Positions 1 through 8,938 are shown, counted from the stretch's first letter. The stretch: 64,000 nt of DNA from Arenibaculum pallidiluteum (GCF_017355985.1 NZ_JAFIQU010000006.1:62001-126000); one strand, 5' to 3'. Made by a program: numbers and translations. Notes: generated from the letters alone by a model not told the origin.

Positions 1-1591
1 GGTCGCCGGGCAATGCGATGCCGAAGCGCCCCGCGAGGAAGGGGTCGGCGATCAGGGTCCCGATCGCCCGCGCCTGGCGCCGCGTCTCGTCGGGCCCGGC
101 CGCGCGCCCAGGGTCACCGTCGAAGGCGAGCCGGCTGAAGGCAAGGTCCGGCGCGGGAGGGATCTTGAGCTCCGGCCCGCGCCACAGCAGCGCGTCCTCG
201 GACAGGGTCGGCACGCCCGACGGATAGATGCCGCGCCGCCGGAAGGCGTTGATCCAGGCCTCGCGATAGGCGTGCGGGTCGTCGGGAACGAGCTCCCTGT
301 CGGCCGTCACGACCGCCCGGAGGAACTCGCCGAACTCGATGTCGACCGGCGGGCAGTAGTCGATGGCCCGGATGCACATGGCCAGGAACTGGTCGGCGAG
401 CTGGGCGGCCTCCTCCGCGAGCACGCTCAGGAGGTCCGCGCTCAGCTCCCCCACCGGCACGCCCGTCCCCTGGGTCGCGAGCCGGATGTAGCGCCCGGTC
501 TTGCGGCGGTAGACCGTCAGAAAGGCATCGAAGGCCGCCGCCACCAGGACGGAGCCGAGCGCATGGGGCTCGTCCCCGGCCTCGTGGTAGGTCGCGAAGG
601 GGCCCCCGGTGTCCGGCGCCTCCAGCGCTCGGCGCAGCGCTCCGGGGCGCCCGCTGGCCTCCCCGAACTGCCGGGCGAGGCTCAGCAACGCGTCCGATAG
701 GCGCAGGTCGCCGCGCGAGTCCCGCACCCCCGCTTCGACGACGGTGCGGTAGCTGAAGTGCTGGAACAGCGCCACGAGGTCAGCGAAGGCCTCGTGGAAG
801 GCCAGCACGTCGGGCCCGCTCGGGACCGTGAAGCGGGCGCGCAGCCCATGGAGCAGCGCATGGGCGACCTCGTGCGCGACGATGTCGTGGGACAGGCAGG
901 TGAAGACGTAGCCGCGGGAGACCGGCGTTCCGCGCACCTCCACCTCGTCGTGGAAGTAGCCGAAGACGACGCTGCCCGTGGACTCGTCATAGAAGGCGTT
1001 CCGGAATTCGCCGCCATGCGGCCGCAGCACCAGCCGCCGCCGGCCGTCGGGGTCGAGGCCGTCGAACGCCCAGGCGATGTCGCGCCCGAGCGCGCGCCGG
1101 AACGCCGCGCAGACCACGCTGGCGACGGCGTAGACCATCTGCTGATGGAACTCCGGATCGGTCGTCGAGGGGTCGCGGCCCTGGCGGATCAGGTTGGCGG
1201 CATCGTCGAGGCGCACCGAGCGCACGGCTCCGCCGCGCTCGGGCGTGCCGGGATCGACCCGGATCATCGCGCCCTGGGGCCCTGGGGCGAGCGGTTCGTA
1301 CGGCACGTTCACGACCGCGACCGCCCCGTCCAGCTTCGAGGCCGAAGGGTCGAGCGCGAAGATCCGGAGCGGGCGGTACACGGCCTCGCTGCGCGCACGC
1401 TCGTAGGGGCGCGTCTCGAAGGCCGCAAGGACGCGCGGCCCGATCAGAACCTCGCCCGCCCCCGGCGGGCCCGGGCCAGGGCCCATGTCCGCGCCGCCCC
1501 GCGGCAGCCTGCCCGCCCCGCGGCTCTGCGCCACCGCTGCGACCGCCTGGGTCGTGGAGGGGACCGTCCGGCCGAGATCGCCGGCACTCAT
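1..1591 (-). CDS. HExxH zinc metallopeptidase (thermolysin/M4-like gluzincin), partial, C-terminus beyond window
   Basis: The frame is open from the ATG at 1591 to the left edge (530 residues, no stop), so the C-terminus is missing. The zinc-protease signature HEVAH is at residues 240-244. A second HEAFAD block follows about 22 residues later, which matches the gluzincin layout (HExxH, then a Glu ligand, here E267, as in NEAISD of thermolysin). No signal peptide or membrane segment is visible; the first 50 residues are Ala/Gly/Pro-rich and may be a disordered or pro-region. The start overlaps the stop of the caspase-fusion gene by 4 bases (ATGA), implying translational coupling and a shared job. 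The substrate is unknown. It could be activated by, or act downstream of, the neighbouring caspase domain; that is inference. Confidence 0.85.
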   Translation of the reverse strand, partial: MSAGDLGRTVPSTTQAVAAVAQSRGAGRLPRGGADMGPGPGPPGAGEVLIGPRVLAAFETRPYERARSEAVYRPLRIFALDPSASKLDGAVAVVNVPYEPLAPGPQGAMIRVDPGTPERGGAVRSVRLDDAANLIRQGRDPSTTDPEFHQQMVYAVASVVCAAFRRALGRDIAWAFDGLDPDGRRRLVLRPHGGEFRNAFYDESTGSVVFGYFHDEVEVRGTPVSRGYVFTCLSHDIVAHEVAHALLHGLRARFTVPSGPDVLAFHEAFADLVALFQHFSYRTVVEAGVRDSRGDLRLSDALLSLARQFGEASGRPGALRRALEAPDTGGPFATYHEAGDEPHALGSVLVAAAFDAFLTVYRRKTGRYIRLATQGTGVPVGELSADLLSVLAEEAAQLADQFLAMCIRAIDYCPPVDIEFGEFLRAVVTADRELVPDDPHAYREAWINAFRRRGIYPSGVPTLSEDALLWRGPELKIPPAPDLAFSRLAFDGDPGRAAGPDETRRQARAIGTLIADPFLAGRFGIALPGD

Positions 1592-4527
1592 AGCCGCCCG
1601 TCCGTGATCGCCTCGACCAGATGGAGCGCCCGCCGCAGGCGGTCCTCGGGAGACCGTGCCGCGCCGACAGCCCGCCCCGCCGGCCGGGCGCCGGGCACGG
1701 CTCTGCCCGCCACCGCGCCGAAGAGGGGGGCATCCTCGGCCCCGTCGGCGCAGTAGAGCCCTGGATGCTGCGCCGGGACGGCTCCGAAGGCGGCGGTCAC
1801 GCGCTCGAGGAACTCGGCATTGGTCATGCCCGGCATTCCGGCGGCGAGCTCGCGCGTCGCGCGCAGGGTGAAGTCCCCCTGTCCCGCCGTTTCCAGGGCG
1901 ACCTCCGTGGACCGGCAGGCCGAGAACAGCACTTCGGGCATGGTTTCGCGGCTGCGCGCGCGCTTGCGGGCCTGCCGCTGCCGGCGATCCGCCTCCGTCT
2001 CATACATGCGCCGATACGTGCGGTGCGCCGCGATCAGCTCCGGAGTGGCGACCAGGAAGCGCGCCCGCCGCGCCGCCCCCACGCCCGCCGGCCCGGGCCC
2101 GACCCCGAAGCGGGAGATCGTCCCGGAGTGGCAGCAGTCGATGAAGCAGGTGACGTTCACCCCCGGCGGGATCTCATCGAAGATCCGGCCGATCTCATCA
2201 TCGAGCAGGAAGGCGCCCTCGTCCATGTCGAAGGGGCAGAGCGCCTCGTCCATGTCCGGGCTGTCGCCGGCCTTCTCGTCCCCGGACGCATCGGGAAGCT
2301 GGATCCCGTGCCCGGCGAACTGGAACACCACCACGTCGCCCGCGCGGCTCGATCGCACCAGCTCCTGGAGCGCGCCCAGGATCGCGTCATGGGTGGCCTG
2401 CTCGTCGATCAGACGGACGGGCTGCGTGAAGCCCAGCCCCTGGAGCGTCCTCGACCACAGCTTGGCGTCCGCAACGCATCCCGAGAGCGGACGGGATCCG
2501 TAGCGGTCGATTCCGACGCACAGCGCGCGCCGACGGCCGTTGCCGGCCTCCGCCGCCACGAGCCCGCCATCCTCCGCACCCGCCTTGGGCGCCCATGCAC
2601 CCGCGGCGGGCGTCGGAACCGCCGCCGAAGGGGCGCCCGCGCCGCCGTCCGCCGCGGCGCTCCAGTCCAGTATCGGTCCGAGATCGAGGCCGTCGGGCCA
2701 GTCGAAGAGGCGCGCGCCATCGCCGGCGAAGCCGCCCCGCGCCGGCGGCGGGAACTCGACGATGTCACCGGTGGCGCGGCCGAGCATCCGCCGCAGCACG
2801 GCGTTCATGGTGGCGGGATCGTTGTCGAAGCCGCCATGGGTGGTGGAGCGGGAGGCCGCCGGCCCCGCCGATGCGGGTGTCTTCGACCAGACGACGTCCG
2901 CATGCGGCGCGGCGCTCCCGTCGAGGCCGAACAGCTGTCGCAGGGCGGGATCGGCCCGCAGGCTCAGCTCCAGTCCCAGGATCGGGGCGCGCGCCTCGGC
3001 CTCCAGCGCGTGATGGATCAGGTAGAGGAGCGACTTGCGGTAGACCTGGCCGACATTGTCCGCGAGCTCCAGATCCTTGCGCATGGTGAAGACGCCCAGG
3101 CGCTGGACATGCGTTCCGACGAGCCCGGCAAGCCGCTCCCCGAACCCGTCCACCCGGATCGCCGGGGCGAGCAGGCTCAGCGTGCGGAAGGGATGCGTCC
3201 CCTCCTCTCTGCAGGCCGGCACGAAGTGCGAATGGAAGATCGCGCCGGCGCTGTGCCCGACGGCGTGCAGCTCGATGCTGACCGACGCATCGGCGCAGAG
3301 CCTGGCCAGTTCCGCCGCGACGAAGCGCGCGCCGCCGCCGGCCGCGCGGTTTCCGGCGGGCTTGTCCACCGCCCGCTCGGCGCTGCGCTTCATGCCGGAC
3401 CAGATCCGCGGTCCGAAAAGGGCCCGCGCCGTCGCCTCGATCAGGGCATCGCTGACATCCGAAATCCCGCGCACGCCCCGCTGGCGCACGATCTGGCGGG
3501 ATCGGCCGAGAAGCTGCCCGATGGTCTCCAGCAGACCGGTCTCCCAGACGAAGAACACGGGGTAGACGCCGTTGGCGCGCCACCAGCGCAGCTGGTCGCG
3601 GGCCGTGGCGAGGGCCGTCACCTCCGAGTTCAGGCCGCCATGGGCGTAGAAGACGACGGGCAGCGCCTCGCCCCGGGCCTTCGCCTCCTGGGCCTGCGCC
3701 CTCATCGCCGCGAAGATCGCGAGGACGTCGCCCTCCGTCGTCGTGAAGCGGCCATCCGTGGAGAAGCGCCCCTGCACCAGGTTGACGACATGCAGGCGAA
3801 GCTCGGCGAGATCGTCGGGCGTGAGCTCCGCGGCTCCGTCTCCTGCCCCGCCGCGGGAATCCTCGTGGCGCTCCATCGGCTCGGCATCGGGCGGGTCGCG
3901 GAAGGCCGGGACCTCGCGCGAGAACCGGTCGACCACGTCGTTCAGGCGGTAGGCGTCTGGCGTGAAGGGAGCCGCACGCGCCACGCCGTCCCTGGCCGTC
4001 TCTGCCAGGCGCTGGTGGGCCCTTTGGACGTCTTGCAGGAAGGCCGTGCGGTCGATCGTGTCGCCGGGGCAGCTCTTTCCCGACATCTCGTTGTGGAAGC
4101 GCAGGCTCTCCGCGGAGAGGCCGAAGCGCCGCTGGACGAGCGCCGTCACCTCGACCGCGGCCGCCCGCTGCGGGTCCTCCCACGGATCCCCGCCGCGATC
4201 GAAGTTCCCGATCATCTCGAACATGAACGGCCCGTGCTCGGCATTGCCGTTGTGCCCGGCGGCGCTGGCCGGCGGCAGGTTCCAGTTGCGCCCGAGCCAG
4301 ATCTTGCCGTCCGGGGCGATCGTGACGTGCTGCGCGATGTCGCTCCAGCCATTGGTCGCCGTGTGGAACCGCCACATTCCCTCGATCGTCCCGGCGCCGT
4401 CGTAATCCGCGTGACCCGGCCGCCAGGTGTGGTGCACATGGACGGCGTTCACCCGCCGCCTGAAGCTGAACCGGGCCAGCATCTCCGCGAACTCGTCGAG
4501 CCTGAGCTGATCGAAGGGGGGCGGCAT
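1588..4527 (-). CDS. Three-domain fusion: amidase_2/PGRP-like - alpha/beta hydrolase - caspase-like C14 peptidase
   Basis: 979 residues. Residues 25-175 are an N-acetylmuramoyl-L-alanine amidase type 2/PGRP fold: HHT (32-34), GWSDIAQH (60-67), and H145...K151-x-C153. The last spacing is the same as the zinc ligands and Lys of T7 lysozyme (H122, K128, C130). The usual catalytic Tyr position holds Gln (Q66). Residues 285-570 look like a serine hydrolase: HGGL near 296, nucleophile elbow GHSAG with S426, candidate His H564. A Pro/Ala-rich linker (about 625-665) leads to a caspase-like domain from 667, with the dyad His in FAGHG (H740) and Cys in DCCHSG (C799). There is no signal peptide, so a cytoplasmic location is likely. 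The first gene of a pair with the overlapping metallopeptidase gene. Possible roles are wall-damage or phage-triggered proteolysis, or toxin activity; none is shown. Confidence 0.9.
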   Translation of the reverse strand: MPPPFDQLRLDEFAEMLARFSFRRRVNAVHVHHTWRPGHADYDGAGTIEGMWRFHTATNGWSDIAQHVTIAPDGKIWLGRNWNLPPASAAGHNGNAEHGPFMFEMIGNFDRGGDPWEDPQRAAAVEVTALVQRRFGLSAESLRFHNEMSGKSCPGDTIDRTAFLQDVQRAHQRLAETARDGVARAAPFTPDAYRLNDVVDRFSREVPAFRDPPDAEPMERHEDSRGGAGDGAAELTPDDLAELRLHVVNLVQGRFSTDGRFTTTEGDVLAIFAAMRAQAQEAKARGEALPVVFYAHGGLNSEVTALATARDQLRWWRANGVYPVFFVWETGLLETIGQLLGRSRQIVRQRGVRGISDVSDALIEATARALFGPRIWSGMKRSAERAVDKPAGNRAAGGGARFVAAELARLCADASVSIELHAVGHSAGAIFHSHFVPACREEGTHPFRTLSLLAPAIRVDGFGERLAGLVGTHVQRLGVFTMRKDLELADNVGQVYRKSLLYLIHHALEAEARAPILGLELSLRADPALRQLFGLDGSAAPHADVVWSKTPASAGPAASRSTTHGGFDNDPATMNAVLRRMLGRATGDIVEFPPPARGGFAGDGARLFDWPDGLDLGPILDWSAAADGGAGAPSAAVPTPAAGAWAPKAGAEDGGLVAAEAGNGRRRALCVGIDRYGSRPLSGCVADAKLWSRTLQGLGFTQPVRLIDEQATHDAILGALQELVRSSRAGDVVVFQFAGHGIQLPDASGDEKAGDSPDMDEALCPFDMDEGAFLLDDEIGRIFDEIPPGVNVTCFIDCCHSGTISRFGVGPGPAGVGAARRARFLVATPELIAAHRTYRRMYETEADRRQRQARKRARSRETMPEVLFSACRSTEVALETAGQGDFTLRATRELAAGMPGMTNAEFLERVTAAFGAVPAQHPGLYCADGAEDAPLFGAVAGRAVPGARPAGRAVGAARSPEDRLRRALHLVEAITDGRL

Positions 4528-4852
4528 GGCAGGGACTCCGCTGGACAGCCCCGTCGCCGGGCGGCGAACGTCGGCCGTGGATCGATCGGAGAACGCTACC
4601 CCACCTTCATACGGAGGCGATGTGGTCTAAAGCACATTACTCGTCCCGGAGTCAGTCCAAGGCACATCCATTCTGGGTTTATCCAGATAGCGAGATCAGA
4701 GATCACAGTACCACGTGCGAACGTCGGGGTATATTTCCCGCAGTGCACTATAGACCAGGCGCGGCCCACCTCTACTCGCCCGGGCGGTCACATGGCACTG
4801 CCCGACGAAATACGCATTCATCTGTGACATCAATAGAATTCCTTGTTTTTTG
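4528..4852. other. AT-richer intergenic stretch upstream of the caspase-fusion gene
   Basis: About 325 bases without a convincing gene. Base composition from about 4610 to 4870 is clearly lower in GC than the flanks (runs such as ttgttttttgc near 4845). It must hold the promoter of the minus-strand fusion gene and the 3' end of the upstream methyltransferase transcript. Short open frames here lack ribosome-binding sites and family motifs. A GGAG lies about 10 bases before the fusion-gene ATG. Confidence 0.6.
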
Positions 4853-5686
4853 CTACGACACAACCGCAGCATCGACATGCTGTTGATCCTCGCGCCGTCC
4901 ACGAACGGCCCAGGCCCGCGCCGTCATCGCGATCGTGCCGCCGGGGCCGCGCGCCAGCACGCCTGACAGGCGATCGCGCAGGGCCTGCCGCCGCTCCGGG
5001 GGCAGGGACATGCAATAGGCCGGCGCCGGCCCCTGCCCGCCCAGGAAGGGAGACCAGTAGTCCTCGAAATCCTTGAAGACCATCGGCACCTCGATGGCCC
5101 GGACCTCCACCCCGACCAGCCCGGCCCCGACGAACAGGGCATTCAGGCGATCGGGGTGGCACAGGGGGGACCGGGCCTTCTCGTCGAGCGCCCGCGCCGA
5201 CGGGTCCAGCGCGACCGCGGCATCCCAGAAGCACCGCATCATCCGCATCCCATCGGCATAGTCCCAGACATAGGCCGCGACGATGCCCCGCGGCCGCACG
5301 GCGCGGCGCATCTCGGCCGCGGCGGCCGCGGCATCGGGGACGAAGTTCAGGACCAGCCCGGAAACGGCAGCATCGAAGGCGCAGTGCCCCACGGGAAGGC
5401 TCCGGGCATCGCCGATCAGGAACGCGGCGCGGTGATCGGCCTGACGCTCGCGCGCATGGCGGACGAAGCCCTCCGACGGATCGATGCCCGTCACGGCCGC
5501 CGGCCGGCAACGATCGAGGATGGTCCGGCTCAACGCCCCGGTGCCGCTGCCGACGTCAAGCCAGCGGAGCCCCGGCGGCAGGTCGAGCCAGCGCAGGAAC
5601 TCGACGGCCGCAACGCGGCTCCATCGCCCGACATACGCCTCGTAGGCGTCGCCATGGCCCCAGATTCCCCCGGCCCGGTCGGACAT
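4853..5686 (-). CDS. SAM-dependent class I methyltransferase
   Basis: 277 residues from the ATG at 5686, chosen because GGGGAGG precedes it by about 6 bases; an in-frame start 33 bases upstream has no such site. Motif I is DVGSGTGALS (about residues 47-56), followed by the acidic ribose-binding residue in GIDPSE, and an AVSGLVLNFVPD motif IV-like strand, so this is a Rossmann-fold methyltransferase of the Methyltransf_11/25 kind (UbiE-like small-molecule type). The C-terminal half, with WSPFLGGQGP, may bind substrate. Substrate unknown. It is transcribed toward the fusion gene, but the roughly 325-base gap makes a shared operon doubtful. Confidence 0.85.
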   Translation of the reverse strand: MSDRAGGIWGHGDAYEAYVGRWSRVAAVEFLRWLDLPPGLRWLDVGSGTGALSRTILDRCRPAAVTGIDPSEGFVRHARERQADHRAAFLIGDARSLPVGHCAFDAAVSGLVLNFVPDAAAAAAEMRRAVRPRGIVAAYVWDYADGMRMMRCFWDAAVALDPSARALDEKARSPLCHPDRLNALFVGAGLVGVEVRAIEVPMVFKDFEDYWSPFLGGQGPAPAYCMSLPPERRQALRDRLSGVLARGPGGTIAMTARAWAVRGRREDQQHVDAAVVS

Positions 5687-5773
5687 GGCTGGCCTCCCCT
5701 GGGCAGATGAGCGCCACATGATCCTAGCGCGGGACCGGCCGTCCGGGTGCGGGTATTCCGGATGGCGGGCCGC

Positions 5774-6712
5774 TCACAGGCCTGTCCGTTCGGGCCCTGT
5801 CCGCTCGGCGCCAGGGCGCTCGGCCAGCAGGTCGGCCGCGAAGGCGGCGGCCACCTGGCTGAGCCGGGTGCCGCGGCGCACCACCAGGTCGAAGGGCGCG
5901 TCGTAGGACAGGGCCTCGGGCAGGAGCGCCCTCAGCTCCCCGCGCTCGACCCATTGGCGCGCATAGTGGGCCGGCAGGAAGCCGAGATAGGCGCCCGAGA
6001 GCACCAGCATGGCCTGAGCCTCCATCTCGAAGACGGTCGCCGCGGCCGCGGTGGCCGGCAGGTCCAGCCGCACGATATCGTGCTGGTTCCAGTAGCCCCG
6101 CGTCACGATCCGCGCGCGGCGGATCTCGTCCAGCCGGATCTCGGCCTCGGGCAGGCCGAAGAGCCGGTGCCCGCGCCCGCAATAGAAATCCTGCCGCTCG
6201 GCGTAGATCGGGGTGTAGACGAGGCTGGGCACGCGTCGCGGGAAGCTGCCGATGGCGAGGTCGAGCGACCCGTCGAGAACCAGCCGCTCCAGCTCCTGCG
6301 GGCCATCGATGGACAGGCGCAGATGGGCCTGATGGTCGCGCCGGGAGAAGCGCCTGATTGCGGGGATCATGGGGGAGTCGGGATCACTGGCCGTGCTGTC
6401 CAGCAGGCCGATGCGCAGCTCGCCTGCCAGCGTCCCCTTCAGGGAGGCCGCCTGGCTGCGGAACGCCTCGGCGGCCTCCAGCAGCCGGCGCGCGGAATCA
6501 TAGACGATCCGCCCCTTGTCGGTGAGCCGGAAGCCGCCGCGCCCGCGCTCGCAGAGCTTCACGCCCAGGCGCTCCTCCAGCGAGGCCATGTGGTTGCTGA
6601 CCGTCGTCGCCCCGATGTTGAGCGCAGGCTGCGCTGCCGCGAAGCCGCCGGCATCCGCCACCGCGACGAACACGCGGAGCAGGCGCAGCTCGGTGTCGGA
6701 GATCCTGTGCAT
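5774..6712 (-). CDS. LysR-family transcriptional regulator
   Basis: 312 residues from the ATG at 6712. The N-terminal winged HTH begins ISDTELRLLRVFVAVADAGG, with recognition helix around ATTVSNHMASLEERLG. The periplasmic-binding-like effector domain starts near residue 90 (GELRIGLLDS). An upstream in-frame ATG at 6775 would overlap the operator region and is less likely. Divergent from the amidinohydrolase operon with a 110-base gap that holds two dyads, the typical arrangement for a LysR activator that also represses itself. Its inducer is probably the substrate of, or an intermediate in, that operon. Confidence 0.88.
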   Translation of the reverse strand: MHRISDTELRLLRVFVAVADAGGFAAAQPALNIGATTVSNHMASLEERLGVKLCERGRGGFRLTDKGRIVYDSARRLLEAAEAFRSQAASLKGTLAGELRIGLLDSTASDPDSPMIPAIRRFSRRDHQAHLRLSIDGPQELERLVLDGSLDLAIGSFPRRVPSLVYTPIYAERQDFYCGRGHRLFGLPEAEIRLDEIRRARIVTRGYWNQHDIVRLDLPATAAAATVFEMEAQAMLVLSGAYLGFLPAHYARQWVERGELRALLPEALSYDAPFDLVVRRGTRLSQVAAAFAADLLAERPGAERTGPERTGL

Positions 6713-6724
6713 GGCTTTCAAACC

Positions 6725-6750
6725 TTGATATTTCTCAAAGTGAATTTCAC
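6725..6750. promoter_or_regulatory. Putative LysR operator: two adjacent dyads
   Basis: TTGA-N6-TCAA at 6725-6738 is a perfect dyad containing the LysR T-N11-A core. GTGAA-T-TTCAC at 6740-6750 is a second perfect dyad. They lie between the divergent LysR gene and the amidinohydrolase gene, in an AT-richer spacer (attttttccattg follows). Binding is inferred from position and shape only. Confidence 0.55.
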
Positions 6751-6822
6751 GCCGGCCGTATTTTTTCCATTGCAATCTCGTGCGACCGTCACGCCATCGT
6801 CACGAAGGGACGGGAGAGGCCA

Positions 6823-7677
6823 ATGGCCTGGACGGTGGATTCCGAGACCGGTGTGCTGCGCGACGTGCTGCTGTGCCGCCCGGACGACTATGCCTGGATC
6901 CCCACCAACAGCATCGCGCGGGCGACGCTGGACAGCGGCGTCGCGCTGGACGCCGGGGGCGTGCGCCGCCAGTACGCTGAGATGGTGGCCGCCCTGGAGG
7001 AAGCCGGCGTCCGCTGCCATTACCTGAACCGCGAACCGGGGATGCCGTACCAGGTCTATACCCGGGATTCGAGCCAGACCACGCCCTGGGGCCCGGTGCT
7101 GACCCAGCTCTACCGCCCGCAGCGCCGCGGCGAGTACGCCTCGGTGCTGGAGTTCTACCAGCGCGAGGGCGGCTTCTGGCGCATGGCCACCGCCGGCACG
7201 ATCGAGGGTGGCGACATCCACGTGATCCGACCCGGGCTGCTGATGGTCGGATGGACCGGCGAGCGCACCGAGCAGGCCGCCGCCCGCCAGTTCGCGGGCT
7301 GGTTCGAGGCCCAGGGCTGGGAAGCCCGGCTGGTGCCCTTCGCCGAGCATTTCCTGCACCTGGACGTGCTGTTCTGCATGGTCGCCGACGGGCTGGCCGT
7401 CGCCTGCGAGGACGTGCTCGACGACGGGGTGCTGGCCTGGCTGCGCGAGCGCGGCATCCGCCTGATCCCGGTCTCCTACAAGGAGACCATGCAGATGGGA
7501 TGCAACGTGCTGGCGCTGGGTGCCGGCCGGGTGGTCTCGCCCCGCCACAACCGCACGCTCAACGAGCGGCTGCGGGCCGAGGGCCTCACGGTTCTCGACC
7601 CCGAACTGGACCTCTTCACGCAGGGCGGCGGGGGCGTACATTGCATGACCATGCCGCTGCGGCGCGACACGCCGTAG
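6823..7677 (+). CDS. Amidinohydrolase/amidinotransferase-family enzyme (dimethylargininase-like)
   Basis: 284 residues. Guanidine-modifying superfamily signatures in order: TRDSS (about 80-84), EGGD (128-131), HLD (179-181), and the near-terminal GGGGVHCMT with the nucleophilic Cys at about 274. This Cys/His/acidic set hydrolyses or transfers amidino groups, as in DDAH and arginine deiminase. The length is close to DDAH (about 255-285) and shorter than arginine deiminase (about 410). It is the first gene of a plus-strand operon with an aminotransferase and a Pot-type importer, which suggests catabolism of an imported guanidino compound. The exact substrate (methylarginines, other guanidino acids) cannot be read from sequence. 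Confidence 0.85.
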   Translation: MAWTVDSETGVLRDVLLCRPDDYAWIPTNSIARATLDSGVALDAGGVRRQYAEMVAALEEAGVRCHYLNREPGMPYQVYTRDSSQTTPWGPVLTQLYRPQRRGEYASVLEFYQREGGFWRMATAGTIEGGDIHVIRPGLLMVGWTGERTEQAAARQFAGWFEAQGWEARLVPFAEHFLHLDVLFCMVADGLAVACEDVLDDGVLAWLRERGIRLIPVSYKETMQMGCNVLALGAGRVVSPRHNRTLNERLRAEGLTVLDPELDLFTQGGGGVHCMTMPLRRDTP

Positions 7678-7718
7678 CCGGAGCCCCCGATCACAAGCCC
7701 GAGGCGACGAGCCCGACC

Positions 7719-8897
7719 ATGGATGTCCTGCCCCTGAACCCGCTGCTGCGCGCCGTGGCCCCCCCGCCCATCGCCGAGGCGCAGGGCTGGGTGCGCGGCC
7801 GCAGCTTTCCCGCCGACAAGCCGCTGATCGACCTGGCCCAGGCGGTTCCCGGCTCGCCCCCGCCGTCCGCCATGCTCGAGCATCTGGCGGCGCGCCTCGT
7901 CGACCCGGCCGTCCACCGCTACACCGAGATCCTGGGGATGCCGGCGCTGCGCCAGGCCCTGGCCGCGCATATGGGCGCGTTCTACGGGGCGGAGATCGAG
8001 CCCGGCCGCGTCGCCATCACCGCGGGGTGCAACCAGGCCTTCTGCCTGGCCGTGATGGCGCTGGCCGGCCCCGGGGACGAGGTGATCCTGCCGCTTCCCC
8101 ACTACTTCAACCACCGCATGTGGCTGGACATGCAGGGCCTGAAGGCGGTCCCGCTGTCCTTCCGCGCCGATGCCGGCGGCATCCCCGACATCGACGAGGC
8201 CGAGGCGCGGATCGGTCCGCGCACCCGCGCGATCGTCCTGGTGACCCCCAACAATCCCACCGGCGCGGTCTACCCGCCCGCGACCATCCGGTCCTTCTAC
8301 GAGCTCGCCAAGCGCCGGGGCGTCGCGCTGCTGCTGGACGAGACCTATAAGGACTTCCTGCCCGGTGACGGTGCCCCGCACGACCTGTTCTCGGACCCGG
8401 ACTGGCCGCGGACGCTGGTCCAGCTCTACAGCTTCTCGAAGGTCTTCTGCCTGACCGGCCATCGCGTGGGCTCGCTCATCGCGGGTCCCGCCGTGATGGA
8501 ATGCGTCGAGAAGGCCATGGACTGCGTCGCCATCTGCGCCCCGCGCCTGGGGCAGGAGGCCGCGCTGTTCGGCCTGCGCGAATGCGGCGCCTGGGTGCGC
8601 GGCAACACCATGGCCATGCGCGACCGGGCCGAGGCCTTCCGCTCCGCGCTGGCAGGCGTGCAGGCCTACCGCCTGGTCAGCATCGGCGCCTATTTCGCCT
8701 ATCTCGAGCATCCCTTCTCGGACAGGGGCGCGACCGAGGTCGCGCGCGGCCTCGCGGCCGACCAGAACCTCCTGACCCTTCCGGGCCCCATGTTCGGCGC
8801 CGGTCAGGAGCGCTTCCTGCGCGTCGCCTTCGCCAATGTTGACGGCACGCTGGCGCCCGAGGTGGCGGCCCGCCTCGCCGAGAGCCTGAACGCCTGA
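7719..8897 (+). CDS. PLP-dependent class I/II aminotransferase
   Basis: 392 residues from the ATG at 7719, 41 bases after the amidinohydrolase. Fold type I features are visible: YTEILGMPALRQAL near 68-81, the cofactor-binding Asn in NNPTG (178-182), Asp in LLLDETYKDF (208 region), the Schiff-base Lys in YSFSKVF (K241), and the phosphate/substrate Arg in TGHRVGS (R249). This pattern is shared by aspartate/aromatic aminotransferases and related beta-lyases. By context it would deaminate the amino acid released or modified by the preceding amidinohydrolase. Amino donor and acceptor specificity are unknown. Confidence 0.88.
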   Translation: MDVLPLNPLLRAVAPPPIAEAQGWVRGRSFPADKPLIDLAQAVPGSPPPSAMLEHLAARLVDPAVHRYTEILGMPALRQALAAHMGAFYGAEIEPGRVAITAGCNQAFCLAVMALAGPGDEVILPLPHYFNHRMWLDMQGLKAVPLSFRADAGGIPDIDEAEARIGPRTRAIVLVTPNNPTGAVYPPATIRSFYELAKRRGVALLLDETYKDFLPGDGAPHDLFSDPDWPRTLVQLYSFSKVFCLTGHRVGSLIAGPAVMECVEKAMDCVAICAPRLGQEAALFGLRECGAWVRGNTMAMRDRAEAFRSALAGVQAYRLVSIGAYFAYLEHPFSDRGATEVARGLAADQNLLTLPGPMFGAGQERFLRVAFANVDGTLAPEVAARLAESLNA

Positions 8898-8938
8898 CCC
8901 GGGAACCGACACTGCAACCGCCAAGGACGAGGACCGCC

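Noticed and set aside
1621-4827. Long plus-strand open frame (over 1000 codons) opposite the caspase-fusion gene
   Set aside because: Arg/His/Gly-rich translation with no domain; a GC-driven shadow of the minus-strand gene, which has three recognisable domains.
4620-4902. Short open frames on both strands in the AT-rich spacer
   Set aside because: No ribosome-binding site, odd composition, and partial overlap with the methyltransferase gene; treated as intergenic.
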